Assembly: GCF_030733845.1 (NCBI RefSeq)
Contig: NZ_CP132311.1
Coordinates: 2,917,501-2,981,500 of the forward strand
Reading direction: 5' to 3'
Length of the DNA stretch: 64,000 bases
Source of the DNA: Shinella zoogloeoides
Lineage (GTDB): Bacteria > Pseudomonadota > Alphaproteobacteria > Rhizobiales > Rhizobiaceae
The translations under genes were made by a program, and so were the position numbers. The notes under the pieces were generated by a model that saw only the letters and a program-made list of their open reading frames with translations, searched no databases and was not told the origin of the DNA. The stretch's first letter is position 1. Each line of letters opens with the position of its first letter. Below are positions 42,584-54,396 of this stretch, one piece after another.

Positions 42584-43529
42584 CGTTCCACCAGCGCAGG
42601 ACGCGCAACGCCCGCAAGGTGATCCAGCGCGACGGTTCGCCCACCGTCTCCATCTCGAACCAGACCGGCCCCTTCAGGGACCAGTCGAGCCGCCACCTGC
42701 CATCAGCCATCTGTTTTGAGCGCAGGTGCGCGACGGCTTCCGCAAGGCGCTGATCGGGCACGCCGCCGGCCGCCCGGAAATAATCGAGCCCGCGCAGGAC
42801 GTCGTAGCGCCACCGGTACGGATAGAGAAAGGCGAGATAGCGCTCGTCGACCACCGCGCCGCTCGTCAGCCCGCGCAAAAGCCGGCGCTCGAGGAGATAT
42901 TCTTCGCCCGCCCGCCGCGCGGCAGCGATTTCCGGCGTTATCCCCTTTGCGCGCCCGTAGGCGAGGAGCGCCTCGAGCACATTGATCGTCGTGTGGAAGG
43001 AGGAACGATCGGAGCCGTTGCAGCGCTCGCAGTTCCAGCCGCCGTCCGCCTGCCGCTCGCCAAGCAGCCGCGCGACGATCGGCGAAACGTCGACGCCGAA
43101 ATAGACGCCGGCCGTCACCGTGCGGGCATTGATGCATTCCTCCACCTCGCCATCCCAGAAGGGCTGGCCGTCATGATCCCAGCGTGAATGCTGGCCGACG
43201 AGCCGGATCGTCTCGCGGGCCTGCAGGGAGGCCGGATCGAGGCCGAATTCGCAAAGCTGCTGCAGCGAGAAGCAGGTGGCCGTCCAGGCCTGGCCCAGCT
43301 CGCGCCACTTCTCCTGCGTGTAGCCGGCAGGCATGAAAGCGCCGCCGGCCCATTGGCCGTCCGCATCCTGATGCGACAGAAGCGCCGCGCCCCAGCCCTC
43401 GGTTTCCACCTTGGCACGCTCAGCCTGCCATTCGGCCTCGGGCGTATCGAGCAGATCGCGCATGACCTGCCAGCGGATCGCCGGGTCCGAATCCAGAAGC
43501 CAGTCGATGACGGAGCCGGAGGATGCCAT
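42567..43529 (-). CDS. terpenoid-cyclase-fold (prenyltransferase/squalene oxidase repeat) protein
   Basis: The 320-residue soluble protein is helical and has spaced QW-like motifs: DADGQWAGGAF (about 55-65), QADGGWNCERCNGSD (about 158-172) and MADGRWRLDWS near residue 285. These repeats build the alpha-alpha barrel of terpene cyclases and protein prenyltransferases, but the length is about half that of squalene-hopene cyclase and the catalytic DxDD is not present. A role in sterol or hopanoid chemistry is therefore doubtful. CERCN could bind metal. It is followed 32 bases upstream (minus sense) by ung and may share its transcript. Confidence 0.7.
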   Translation of the reverse strand: MASSGSVIDWLLDSDPAIRWQVMRDLLDTPEAEWQAERAKVETEGWGAALLSHQDADGQWAGGAFMPAGYTQEKWRELGQAWTATCFSLQQLCEFGLDPASLQARETIRLVGQHSRWDHDGQPFWDGEVEECINARTVTAGVYFGVDVSPIVARLLGERQADGGWNCERCNGSDRSSFHTTINVLEALLAYGRAKGITPEIAAARRAGEEYLLERRLLRGLTSGAVVDERYLAFLYPYRWRYDVLRGLDYFRAAGGVPDQRLAEAVAHLRSKQMADGRWRLDWSLKGPVWFEMETVGEPSRWITLRALRVLRWWNENAGR

Positions 43530-43561
43530 GGGAAAAGCCTACCAGCCCCGGCGGGCAATTT

Positions 43562-44257
43562 CTATTGTGGCGTTGCCGGCAATTGCCAGTCGATCGGCTT
43601 GCGTCCGTGCTTTTCGAGGAATTCGTTCGCCTTGGAGAACGGCCGCGTGCCGAAGAAACCGTTATGCGCCGAGAGCGGCGACGGGTGGGGCGAGCGCAGC
43701 ACGAGATGGCGGTTGCGATCGACGAAGGAGGCCTTCTTCTGCGCGTAGGAGCCCCAGAGGATGAAGACGACGGGCTTTTCCTGCTCGTTGACGGCCCGGA
43801 TGACCGCATCGGTGAACCGCTCCCAGCCCTTGCCCTGATGCGAGGCGGCGCGGCCCATTTCCACCGTCAGCACGCTGTTGAGCAGCAGCACGCCCTGCTT
43901 GGCCCAGTGCTCCAGAAAGCCGTGACGGGCCGGCGGGATGCCAAGGTCTTCCTGCATTTCCTTGTAGATATTGACCAGTGAGGGCGGGATGCGCACGCCG
44001 GGCTGCACGGAAAAGCACAGGCCATGCGCCTGCCCCTCCCCGTGATAGGGATCCTGCCCGAGGATGACGACGCGCACCTCGTCGAGCGGCGTCAGGTCGA
44101 GCGCGCGGAAATATTCCGCGCCCTTCGGGAAGATGCGCCGGCCATCCTGCTTCTGCTCCAGCAGGAAGGCTTTCAGCTCGGCCATATAGGGGCTGGAGAA
44201 TTCGGCCGCCAGCGGCGCCTTCCAGCTCTCGCCGACCTTTACCTCGCTTGCCGCCAT
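43562..44257 (-). CDS. ung: uracil-DNA glycosylase
   Basis: Removes uracil from DNA to start base-excision repair. The 231-residue protein is family 1 UDG: the water-activating loop is GQDPYHG at residues 67-73 (catalytic Asp69) and the leucine intercalation loop is [10 protein letters not shown] (His191). Length and motif spacing match E. coli Ung. It is the first gene of a likely two-gene unit with the terpenoid-cyclase-fold gene 32 bases downstream, and it points away from the DUF993 gene 82 bases upstream only in function, as both lie on the minus strand. Confidence 0.96.
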   Translation of the reverse strand: MAASEVKVGESWKAPLAAEFSSPYMAELKAFLLEQKQDGRRIFPKGAEYFRALDLTPLDEVRVVILGQDPYHGEGQAHGLCFSVQPGVRIPPSLVNIYKEMQEDLGIPPARHGFLEHWAKQGVLLLNSVLTVEMGRAASHQGKGWERFTDAVIRAVNEQEKPVVFILWGSYAQKKASFVDRNRHLVLRSPHPSPLSAHNGFFGTRPFSKANEFLEKHGRKPIDWQLPATPQ

Positions 44258-44339
44258 CGTCTGCTCCCATCCTGTCTTGAGCTGGCGAGTTTAGCGCCGG
44301 ATGACGGCGAGGACCGGCGCGAGGACCGGTCATCCACAG

Positions 44340-45512
44340 CTAATCTTGCGCGACGCCGAGCACTGCCATCAGGTTTTTCATGCGCGTAGCGGCAAGTTCC
44401 GGCCTGTCGAGCACGTTCGCCCGGTCGGCGAGGCGGAAGACATCGGCATAGTGCAGGACGCCGCGGGCGGACTGCATGCCAGCCGGCATGGTGAAATGAG
44501 CCTGATGGCCGTTCAGCCAGGCGAGGAAGACAACGCCCGCCTTGTAATATTGCGTCGGCGCCTCGAAGATTTTTCGCGACAGCGGCACGGTGGGCTCGAT
44601 GACGGCGCGGAAGGTGGCGACATCGCCCGATGCGAGCGAGGCCAGCGCCTTCGAAGCCTGCGGCGCCACCGCATCGAAGATGCCGAGCAGGGCGTGGCTG
44701 TATTTGCGCCCGTCGCCCTCGATCAGTTCGGCGTAGTTGAAATCATCGCCGGTGAAGCAGAGAACGCCGTCGGGCAGCCGGTCGCGCAGTGCCACTTCAC
44801 AGGCATTGTCGAGCAGGGAAATCTTGATGCCCTCGACCTTGTCGCGGTTCTCCGCGATGATCGACAGCACGGCGTCCAAGGCCGGCTCGAAACTGTCCGA
44901 ACCCCAATAACCCCTCAACTGCGGATCGAACATGTCGCCGAGCCAGTGCAGCACCACCTTGTCCTTCGCCTGGCCGAGGATGCGGCCGTAGACCTTGCGG
45001 TAATCGTCCGGCGACTGCGCGAGGTGGGCGAGCGCGCGGCTCGCCATCATGATCGCCCGGCCGCCGTGCTTTTCCACGAAACCGACCTGCTCCTCATAAG
45101 CCCTGATAACGTCGTCCAGCGAGCGGGCGTCGGCCGGGTTGAGATGGTCCGTGCCCGCGCCGCAGGCAAGATCGGCGCCCGGCACGGTCCTCGCATCGGC
45201 GAGCGAGCGGCGGATCAGCTCCTGCGCGCCGGCCCAGTCGAGCCCCATGCCGCGCTGCGCCGTGTCCATCGCCTCGGCGATGCGGAAGCCGAGCGACCAG
45301 AGATGATGGCGGAAGGCCAGCGTAGCTTCCCAGTCGACCGCCGGCGCCTCCCACGGCCGCATGTCGCGGCGCGGATCGGACACCACATGGGCGGCGGCAT
45401 AGGCGATGCGGTTGAAGGCCGGCGCGGCGGCCGGGCGCTCCGTGGGCGTGCCCACGAGCGAATAGGCTTCGACGCCGCCATCGGCGCGCGGCAGGGAAAG
45501 GCTGATCGGCAT
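44340..45512 (-). CDS. DUF993 / dihydrodipicolinate-synthase-like TIM-barrel protein
   Basis: The 390-residue protein resembles the DapA/N-acetylneuraminate lyase superfamily, annotated as DUF993. Expected barrel segments include LACGAGTDHLN (about 115-125), VVLHWLGDMFDPQL (about 187-200) and VEGIKISLLDN (about 225-235), where the Lys of GIKIS is the candidate Schiff-base residue. It is probably an aldolase or hydratase acting on a sugar-acid intermediate. It is transcribed divergently from a LacI-led operon, and an operator copy lies 37 bases upstream of its start, so it belongs to the same regulon. The reaction is unknown. Confidence 0.75.
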   Translation of the reverse strand: MPISLSLPRADGGVEAYSLVGTPTERPAAAPAFNRIAYAAAHVVSDPRRDMRPWEAPAVDWEATLAFRHHLWSLGFRIAEAMDTAQRGMGLDWAGAQELIRRSLADARTVPGADLACGAGTDHLNPADARSLDDVIRAYEEQVGFVEKHGGRAIMMASRALAHLAQSPDDYRKVYGRILGQAKDKVVLHWLGDMFDPQLRGYWGSDSFEPALDAVLSIIAENRDKVEGIKISLLDNACEVALRDRLPDGVLCFTGDDFNYAELIEGDGRKYSHALLGIFDAVAPQASKALASLASGDVATFRAVIEPTVPLSRKIFEAPTQYYKAGVVFLAWLNGHQAHFTMPAGMQSARGVLHYADVFRLADRANVLDRPELAATRMKNLMAVLGVAQD

Positions 45513-45548
45513 GGAGTCCTCCCGAAGGTCTTGTCAGGCAATAATTTA

Positions 45549-45563
45549 GATCGTTCCAAATTT
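45549..45563. promoter_or_regulatory. LacI-type operator, copy 1 (DUF993 side)
   Basis: GATCGTTCCAAATTT is the exact reverse complement of the copy at 45689-45703. Within the extended sites, TTGGAACGATCYAA forms the operator palindrome with a central CG. Confidence 0.75.
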
Positions 45564-45571
45564 CAAGATGA

Positions 45572-47797
<2,226 letters not shown>

Positions 47798-47801
47798 AGC
47801 A

Positions 47802-49415
47802 ATGAACAAGCATATCACCCCGCGCCAGGCGGCAGACCTCATTCCAGACGGCGCCGTCGTCTCGGTCTCCTCCTCCTCCGGCCTCGGCTGCCCCGACCTG
47901 ACGCTGAAAGCGATCGGCGAGCGCTTCGAGGAGACCGGCCATCCGCGGAACATCACGACGCTGCATCCCATCGCCGCCGGCGACATGAGCGGCATCAAGG
48001 GCATCGACTACATCGCGAAGAAGGGGCTGCTCGCCAAGGTGCTTGCCGGGTCCTATCCGTCCGGCCCCTCTTCCTCCGAACCGCCGCTGATCTGGCAGAT
48101 GATCACCGGCAACGAGATTCCCGCCTACAATATCCCCTCCGGCATCCTCTTCGACATGCACCGCGAAGCCGCCGCCAAGCGCCCCGGCGTCATCACCAAG
48201 GTTGGCCTCGACACCTTCGTCGATCCCACCCGCGAGGGCTGCGCGATGAATGCCGCCGCCGCCAGCAAGCCGGTGGTGGAGAAGATCACCTTCGCCGGCG
48301 AGGAATGGCTCTATTTCAAGGCGATCGCCCCGCAAGTCGCCATCATCCGCGCCACGACGGCGGACGAGCGCGGCAACCTCACCTACGAGCACGAGGGAGC
48401 CACGCTCGGCGGGCTCGACCAGGCGCTCGCCGCCCGCAACAATGGCGGCATCGTCATCGCGCAGGTCAAGCGCATCACCAAGGAAGGCTCGCTGAAGCCG
48501 CATGACGTGCGCGTGCCGGGCGTGCTGGTCGACTATATCGTGGTCGATCCGGACCAGAAGCAGACGACGCAGACGCTCTACGATCCCGCCATCTCGGGCG
48601 AGATCTTCCGCCCGCTCGACAGCTTCCGCGTGCCGGAATTCAACATCCAGAAGGTCATCGCCCGCCGCGTCGCGCAGGAGCTGGAAGCCGGCAGCGCCGT
48701 CAATCTCGGCTTCGGCATTTCCGCCAACGTGCCGCGCATCCTGATGGAAGAGGGCCTGCACGGGGCCGTCACCTGGGTGATCGAGCAGGGCGCGGTCGGC
48801 GGCGTGCCGCTGCTCGACTTCGCCTTCGGCTGCGCCTCCAATGCCGATGCCTTCATGCCCTCGCCCTACCAGTTCACCTATTTCCAGGGCGCGGGCTTCG
48901 ATGCTTCGCTGCTGTCCTTCCTGGAGATCGGCAGGGACGGCTCCGTCAACGTCTCGAAGCTCTCCTTCCGCCCGCATGTGACGGCCGGCTGCGGCGGCTT
49001 CGTCGACATCACGGCGCGGGCGAAGAAGGTTGTCTTCTCCGGCATGTTCAATGCCGGCGCCAAACTCGCCGTCGCGGACGGCAGGCTCGTCATCGAGAAG
49101 GAAGGCAAGCTGAAGAAGCTGGTCAACGCCGTCGAGCACGTCACCTTCTCCGGCCCGCGCGGCGTGGCGCAGGGGCAGGACATCACCTATGTCACCGAGC
49201 GCTGCGTGATGAAGCTGACGCCCGACGGCATCATGCTGACCGAGATCGCGCCGGGCGTCGATCTCCAGGCGCATATCCTCGACCAGTCGGAATTCGACCT
49301 CATCGTCTCGCCGGACCTGAAGGTGATGGACGCGGCGCTCTTTGCCGATGCGCCGATCGGCCTGGCGCTGCCGGAAAAAGCAGAGCGCCGGCTCGCGGGA
49401 GCGAACCATGGCTGA
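47802..49415 (+). CDS. acyl-CoA:carboxylate CoA-transferase (propionate CoA-transferase-like)
   Basis: The 537-residue protein is a fused-domain family I CoA transferase. The catalytic glutamate is Glu328 in VTWVIEQGAVGGVPLLDF, aligned with the E-x-G-x-x-G-G loop of propionate CoA-transferases, and the N-terminal half opens with DLIPDGAVVSVSSSSGLGCP. It would move CoA from an acyl-CoA to a free acid, forming a thioenzyme glutamyl-CoA. It starts 4 bases after gfo and overlaps the enoyl-CoA hydratase gene by 8 bases. Its presence in a LacI-led sugar operon is unusual and suggests that a sugar-derived acid is activated to a CoA ester. Confidence 0.87.
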   Translation: MNKHITPRQAADLIPDGAVVSVSSSSGLGCPDLTLKAIGERFEETGHPRNITTLHPIAAGDMSGIKGIDYIAKKGLLAKVLAGSYPSGPSSSEPPLIWQMITGNEIPAYNIPSGILFDMHREAAAKRPGVITKVGLDTFVDPTREGCAMNAAAASKPVVEKITFAGEEWLYFKAIAPQVAIIRATTADERGNLTYEHEGATLGGLDQALAARNNGGIVIAQVKRITKEGSLKPHDVRVPGVLVDYIVVDPDQKQTTQTLYDPAISGEIFRPLDSFRVPEFNIQKVIARRVAQELEAGSAVNLGFGISANVPRILMEEGLHGAVTWVIEQGAVGGVPLLDFAFGCASNADAFMPSPYQFTYFQGAGFDASLLSFLEIGRDGSVNVSKLSFRPHVTAGCGGFVDITARAKKVVFSGMFNAGAKLAVADGRLVIEKEGKLKKLVNAVEHVTFSGPRGVAQGQDITYVTERCVMKLTPDGIMLTEIAPGVDLQAHILDQSEFDLIVSPDLKVMDAALFADAPIGLALPEKAERRLAGANHG

Positions 49416-50187
49416 ACCGCGCATCCGCATCACCATCGACGGCGCCATCGCGATGATAACAGTCGCGCGGCCGGAAAAGCTGAACGCCTTCGACATCGAC
49501 ATGCTGAAAGAATTGTCGGCCGCCTGCGACGACGTCGAGGCCAATACCGCCGTGCGCGTCGCCATCCTCACCGGCGAGGGCAAGGCCTTTTCGGCCGGGG
49601 GCGATATCCGCGCCTGGGCCGGCATGGAAGCGAACGAATTCGGCCATGCCTGGGTGCGCTTCGGCCACCGCGTCTTCGAGCGTCTCGCGACGCTGCGCAT
49701 GCCGCTGGTCGCCGCCGTCAACGGCCATGCGCTGGGCGGCGGGCTGGAGCTTGCCGCCGCCGCGGATATCCGCATCGCCGAAACCCAGGTGAAGATCGGC
49801 TTGCCGGAAGCCGGCCTCGGCATGGTGCCCGGCTGGTCCGGCACGCAGCGGCTGGTGAAGCGGTTCGGCGCGCAAGCCGTGCGGCGCATGCTGCTGGGTG
49901 GCGAGGTGCTGACGGCCGAGCAAGCCGCGGCGCTCGGCATCGTCGATCAGGTCGTGGAGACCGGAACGGCCGTGGACGCAGCCAAGGCCTATGCGGCGCG
50001 CATCGCCGCGCGCGGGCCGGCGGCAACGGAGATTTCCAAGCTGATGATTTCAGTCGCGAACGGCGAAGACAACGGCGCGGCGGTGGAAGCCCTCGGCTCC
50101 ATCCTCGTCGCCAAGACCGGGGACCTCAAGGAAGGCGTCGCCGCCTTCACCGGGAAACGCCCCGCAGACTTCAAGGGAGAATGGTGA
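49408..50187 (+). CDS. enoyl-CoA hydratase/isomerase-family protein
   Basis: The 259-residue crotonase-fold enzyme has the oxyanion-hole strands FSAGGDIRAW (61-70) and NGHALGGGLELA (105-116). Both hydratase glutamates, Glu114 and Glu134 (LPEAGLGMVPGWSG), are kept, which supports hydration or lyase chemistry rather than simple isomerisation. It overlaps the CoA-transferase gene by 8 bases, and its TGA overlaps the aldehyde dehydrogenase start. Together with an aldehyde dehydrogenase it could cleave a beta-hydroxyacyl-CoA to an aldehyde, as in hydroxycinnamate pathways; this is inference. Confidence 0.88.
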   Translation: MAEPRIRITIDGAIAMITVARPEKLNAFDIDMLKELSAACDDVEANTAVRVAILTGEGKAFSAGGDIRAWAGMEANEFGHAWVRFGHRVFERLATLRMPLVAAVNGHALGGGLELAAAADIRIAETQVKIGLPEAGLGMVPGWSGTQRLVKRFGAQAVRRMLLGGEVLTAEQAAALGIVDQVVETGTAVDAAKAYAARIAARGPAATEISKLMISVANGEDNGAAVEALGSILVAKTGDLKEGVAAFTGKRPADFKGEW

Positions 50188-51692
50188 TGACCGCGCATGT
50201 GAAACCGAAGGCGCTCGACAACTTCAAGGCACGCGATTTCCGCATGCTGATCGACGGCGTCTGGGCAGACGGCGCAGGCAGCCCGCTCGAACGCATCGCC
50301 CCCGGCCACGGCATCGTCGTCAGCCGCTATCCTGCCGGCACGACGGCCGATGCCGAGCGCGCCATCGCGGCGGCCCGCAAAGCCTTCGATGAAGGCCCAT
50401 GGCCGAACATGACGGGCGCCGAGCGCTCCAACATCCTGCTCAAGGCCGCCGATCTCATCGCCGCGCGCGCCGACGATCTCGCCTTCCTCGACTGCATCGA
50501 GAGCGGCAAGCCCATCAGCCAGGCGAAGGCTGAACTTGCCGGCGCGGCCGATATCTGGCGCTATGCGGCGGCGCTCGCCCGCGACCTGCACGGCGAAAGC
50601 TACAACACGCTCGGCGAAGGCACGCTCGGTGTCGTGCTGCGCGAGGCGATCGGCGTCGTCTCGATCATCACGCCCTGGAACTTCCCCTTCCTGATCGTCA
50701 GCCAGAAGCTGCCCTTCGCGCTCGCCGCCGGCTGCACGACGGTCGTCAAGCCCTCGGAACTGACCTCCGGCTCAACGCTCGTGCTTGGCGAAATCCTCAT
50801 CGAGGCCGGTGTGCCCTCGGGCGTCGTCAACATCGTCACCGGCACCGGCCCGGAAGTGGGCGCGCCGATGACGACGCATCCGGATGTCGACATGGTCTCC
50901 TTCACCGGCTCCACCGGCGTCGGCCGGCTCACTATGGCCAATGCGGCGCAGACCCTGAAGAAGGTATCGCTGGAGCTCGGCGGCAAGAACCCGCAGATCG
51001 TCTTTCCCGACGCCAATCTCGACGAGTTCATCGACGCGGCCGTCTTCGGCGCCTATTTCAATGCCGGCGAGTGCTGCAATGCAGGCTCGCGGCTGATCCT
51101 GCACAAGTCCATCGCCGACGAGGTCACGGCGCGCGTCGCGGAACTGGCCAGGAAGGTGAAGGTCGGCGATCCGCTCGATCCAACGACGCAGGTCGGCGCG
51201 ATCATCACGCCGCAGCATTTGGAAAAGATCGGCGCCTATGTGGATGGCGCGGCGAAGGCCGGCGCTTCGGTCGCACTCGGCGGAGCGGCGCTTGATCTCG
51301 GCCTCGGCCAGTTCATGGCCCCGACCATCCTTTCCGGCGTGACGCCGGACATGCCCGTCGCCCGCGAGGAGGTCTTCGGGCCGGTGCTCTCCGTGCTGAC
51401 CTTCGAGACGACGGAAGAGGCGATCCGCATCGCCAACGCCATCGACTACGGTCTTTCGGCCGGCGTCTGGAGCCGCGACTTCGATACGTGCCTCACCATC
51501 GGCCGCAAGGTGCGCGCCGGCACGGTCTGGATGAACACCTTCATGGACGGTGCGTCGGAACTGCCCTTCGGCGGCTACCGCCAGTCCGGCCTCGGCCGCG
51601 AACTGGGCCGCCATGCCGTCGAGGATTATACCGAGACCAAGACGCTCAACATGCATATGGGCGCACGCACCGGCTGGTGGATGCCGCGATGA
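50187..51692 (+). CDS. NAD(P)-dependent aldehyde dehydrogenase
   Basis: The 501-residue enzyme shows the ALDH cofactor strand ITPWNFPFLIVSQKLPFALA (about 158-177), VSFTGSTGVGR (about 236-246), the general base in LELGGKNPQIVF (about 257-268, Glu) and the nucleophile in FNAGECCNAGSR (about 291-302). It ends with PFGGYRQSGLGRELG. It would oxidise an aldehyde to an acid. I use the ATG at 50187, which overlaps the previous stop and lies 8 bases from AGGGAG; ATG 50181 and GTG 50184 are too close to that site. It is the last gene of the lacI-gfo-CoA operon, convergent with another LacI gene. Confidence 0.92.
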   Translation: MTAHVKPKALDNFKARDFRMLIDGVWADGAGSPLERIAPGHGIVVSRYPAGTTADAERAIAAARKAFDEGPWPNMTGAERSNILLKAADLIAARADDLAFLDCIESGKPISQAKAELAGAADIWRYAAALARDLHGESYNTLGEGTLGVVLREAIGVVSIITPWNFPFLIVSQKLPFALAAGCTTVVKPSELTSGSTLVLGEILIEAGVPSGVVNIVTGTGPEVGAPMTTHPDVDMVSFTGSTGVGRLTMANAAQTLKKVSLELGGKNPQIVFPDANLDEFIDAAVFGAYFNAGECCNAGSRLILHKSIADEVTARVAELARKVKVGDPLDPTTQVGAIITPQHLEKIGAYVDGAAKAGASVALGGAALDLGLGQFMAPTILSGVTPDMPVAREEVFGPVLSVLTFETTEEAIRIANAIDYGLSAGVWSRDFDTCLTIGRKVRAGTVWMNTFMDGASELPFGGYRQSGLGRELGRHAVEDYTETKTLNMHMGARTGWWMPR

Positions 51693-51739
51693 TGAGAACC
51701 GTCCCGACAACCATGGCAGGGACCGGCTCCGCCGCCCGC

Positions 51740-52792
51740 TCAGGGCGTCGGGAAGCTGAATTGCGGGCTCTGGAGGATCGCAAGGTCCGCGATGGGTTCG
51801 CCGGCGATGCGCTTCAACAGCAGCCTCCCCATGGCCTCGCCCGCCGCGGTCAGGTCCTCGTAGATCGTCTCGACCTTCGGCTGGATCTGGCTGAGGAGCC
51901 GCGACGTCTGCTTGGCGACGATGTCATATTCGACGCCGAGCGAAAGGCCGTTGTCGCTCATGCCGGTGATCGTGGCGAGCGCGGAGACTTCGCCGGGACA
52001 GGCGAACCCGTCCGGCGGGTCCGGCTCGGTGCTGCGGCGGCGCATGTAGTCGCGGATCATGTCGGCGGGGCTGTCGAGGTCGAGGTCTTCGGGGATCTCG
52101 TAGGCGATGCCGGCCTCGCGCACCGCCGTCATGAAGCCGTGCAGCATGTGCTGGTTGAACGTCAGCCGCTTCGGCGGCAGGACGATCGTGACCTTGCGCC
52201 GGCCCTTGACGATCAGCCGCTTGGTGGCCTCGTAGGCGAAGGCGAAATTGTCGTAGTCGACAAAGGCATGCGGGGTGGAGAATTCCGTGCGGCCATGCGT
52301 GACGAAGGGAAAGCCGTTTTCCAGGAGCAGCCGCACGCGCGGATCGAACGGCTCGGTGCGCGAAAAGATCAGGCCGTCGGCCATGCCGTTGCGGATGATG
52401 TAGTTGACCGCATCGACATTGCTGCCGTCGAGGAAGTTCGGCGTGACGATGAGGTGATAGGGCGTCGTCTGCAGCGCGCGGGCAAGGCCGTGCATGATCG
52501 ACGTGCCGAAGCCGAGGATTTCCTCGTGCGGATCGAGCAGGACGGAAACCACATTGGTGCGGCCGGTCTTCAGGCGCTGGGCGGCGCGGTCCGGCAGATA
52601 GCCGATCTCGGCGGCGACCTCGTGCACGCGCCGGCGCGTCGCCTCGGAAATCTGCGGCGCGTTGCCGAGCGCCCGGGAAACCGTGGTGATCGCCAGTCCC
52701 GTCATTTCGGCAATGGTCTTCAGCGTCGGCTTGCCGGCTCGGGCCGTGCTGCGGGCGGGTTCGCTGTCGGTGGTTTTTTCGATGCGGGACAC
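51740..52792 (-). CDS. LacI-family regulator divergent from the glucose-type ABC transporter
   Basis: The 350-residue protein has an unusually long polar N-terminal extension (about 20 residues) before the LacI headpiece PTLKTIAEMTGLAITTVSRAL. Sensor-domain landmarks are VVSVLLDPHEEILGFGTSIM and SFVDYD-like AFVDYDNFAFAYEA. It faces the plus-strand ABC/GMC operon over a 332-base gap that holds two inverted operator copies, so it is very likely the local repressor, in the style of rhizobial AglR for alpha-glucoside uptake. The effector is not known. It is convergent with the aldehyde dehydrogenase gene, 47 bases apart. Confidence 0.88.
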   Translation of the reverse strand: MSRIEKTTDSEPARSTARAGKPTLKTIAEMTGLAITTVSRALGNAPQISEATRRRVHEVAAEIGYLPDRAAQRLKTGRTNVVSVLLDPHEEILGFGTSIMHGLARALQTTPYHLIVTPNFLDGSNVDAVNYIIRNGMADGLIFSRTEPFDPRVRLLLENGFPFVTHGRTEFSTPHAFVDYDNFAFAYEATKRLIVKGRRKVTIVLPPKRLTFNQHMLHGFMTAVREAGIAYEIPEDLDLDSPADMIRDYMRRRSTEPDPPDGFACPGEVSALATITGMSDNGLSLGVEYDIVAKQTSRLLSQIQPKVETIYEDLTAAGEAMGRLLLKRIAGEPIADLAILQSPQFSFPTP

Positions 52793-53124
52793 GGATACGG
52801 TTCTTCGGATTGCGGTAGTCGATCGGCGGCACCATACCGGCGAGCCATCCCTTCGGCAATCTTGCGCTGCACAGAATTTAAAACGATTTCATTGCGGCGC
52901 AGCAGGTATCGAAAACTACGTAAACTTCGTGAGGCACCTGAATTTACCGCATTTGCGAAAGCGATGGCGGCCGCGTGCCTCGGCGACTTGACTCCGCAAA
53001 TTTACAACGTTTTAAATTGGCACGGCAATTTGAGCCGCAGACATAATTCCGGCGCCCGCAAGGGCCTCGGGGAAATCGGCGGGAGGAGGCTCTCGCCCAC
53101 GAACTTGCAAACGGGAGGAATACG
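52793..53124. promoter_or_regulatory. divergent control region with two LacI-type operators
   Basis: No gene fits in these 332 bases. AATTTAAAACG at 52875-52885 recurs as its exact reverse complement at 53008-53018. The better operator is TTTACAACGTTTTAAA (53001-53016), a 16-bp palindrome with one mismatched pair and central CG. It overlaps a promoter, TTGACT (52988-52993), 17 bases, TTTAAA (53011-53016), for the ABC operon. The copy near 52878 probably serves the minus-strand regulator gene. Confidence 0.65.
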
Positions 53125-54375
53125 ATGCGCAAGTTTCTGACAACCACCGCGATCGCCGCGGTGATGATGAGCATGGGCGGCACGGCCGCGCGCGCAGCCG
53201 AAAACGTGGAAGTCCTGCACTGGTGGACCTCCGGCGGTGAAGCCGCGGCCCTCGACGTCCTGAAGAAGGACCTCGAGACCAAAAGCATCTCCTGGACCGA
53301 CATGCCGGTTGCCGGCGGCGGTGGCACGGAAGCCATGACGGTGCTGCGCGCCCGCGTCACGGCCGGCAACGCGCCGACCGCGGTGCAGATGCTCGGCTTC
53401 GACATTCTCGACTGGGCCAAGGAAGGCGCGCTCGGCAACCTCGACGAAGTCGCCGCCAAGGAAGGCTGGGACAAGGTGATTCCGACCGCCCTGCAGCAGT
53501 TCTCCAAGTATGACGGCCACTGGATCGCCGCGCCGGTCAATGTGCACTCGACCAACTGGGTCTGGGTCAACAAGGCCGCGCTCGACAAGGCCGGCGGCAA
53601 GGAGCCGACCAACTGGGACGAACTCGTTGCCCTCCTCGACAAGTTCAAGGAACAGGGCATCACGCCGGTCGCCCATGGCGGCCAGCCGTGGCAGGACGCG
53701 ACGATCTTCGACGCGGTCGTGCTCTCCTTCGGCAACGACTTCTACAAGAAGGCCTTCATCGACCTCGATGCGGAAACGCTGGGCAGCCCTCAGATGAAGG
53801 AAGCCTTCGACCGCATGACGAAGCTGCGCTCCTATGTGGACGACAACTTCTCGGGCCGCGACTGGAACCTTGCTTCCGCCATGGTCATCGAAGGCAAAGC
53901 CGGCGTGCAGTTCATGGGCGACTGGGCGAAGGGCGAGTTCATCAAGGCCGGCAAGAAGCCGGGTACGGACTTCGTCTGCATGCGCTTCCCGGGCACGCAG
54001 GGCTCCGTCACCTTCAACTCCGACCAGTTCGCGATGTTCAAGGTCGCCGAGGACAAGGTTCCGGCCCAGCTCGTCATGGCATCCGCCATCGAGAGCCCGA
54101 CCTTCCAGTCGGCCTTCAACGTGGTCAAGGGCTCTGCCCCGGCCCGCACGGACGTGTCGGACGAAGCGTTCGACGATTGCGGCAAGAAGGCCATCAAGGA
54201 CCTTGCGGAAGCCAACACCAACGGTTCGCTCTTCGGCTCCATGGCGCACGGCCACGCCAACCCGGCCTCCGTCAAGAACGCGATCTACGACGTCGTGACC
54301 CGCCAGTTCAACGGCGAGCTCTCCTCCGAGGAAGCCGTCGAGGAACTCAAGGCCGCCGTCGAAGGCGCGAAGTAA
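53125..54375 (+). CDS. CUT1 sugar ABC transporter substrate-binding protein (glucose-type)
   Basis: The 416-residue periplasmic receptor has a signal peptide ([20 protein letters not shown], mature from AENVEV) and opens [20 protein letters not shown], the start common to bacterial glucose/mannose binding proteins of the GtsA group. The body keeps [20 protein letters not shown] (about 133-152) and [22 protein letters not shown] lies 6 bases before the ATG. A palindromic repeat separates it from the permease genes, as often seen where the receptor must be made in excess. Glucose is the best guess but is unproven. Confidence 0.9.
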   Translation: MRKFLTTTAIAAVMMSMGGTAARAAENVEVLHWWTSGGEAAALDVLKKDLETKSISWTDMPVAGGGGTEAMTVLRARVTAGNAPTAVQMLGFDILDWAKEGALGNLDEVAAKEGWDKVIPTALQQFSKYDGHWIAAPVNVHSTNWVWVNKAALDKAGGKEPTNWDELVALLDKFKEQGITPVAHGGQPWQDATIFDAVVLSFGNDFYKKAFIDLDAETLGSPQMKEAFDRMTKLRSYVDDNFSGRDWNLASAMVIEGKAGVQFMGDWAKGEFIKAGKKPGTDFVCMRFPGTQGSVTFNSDQFAMFKVAEDKVPAQLVMASAIESPTFQSAFNVVKGSAPARTDVSDEAFDDCGKKAIKDLAEANTNGSLFGSMAHGHANPASVKNAIYDVVTRQFNGELSSEEAVEELKAAVEGAK

Positions 54376-54396
54376 GCAAAAGAGGCTGGGGGCTTG

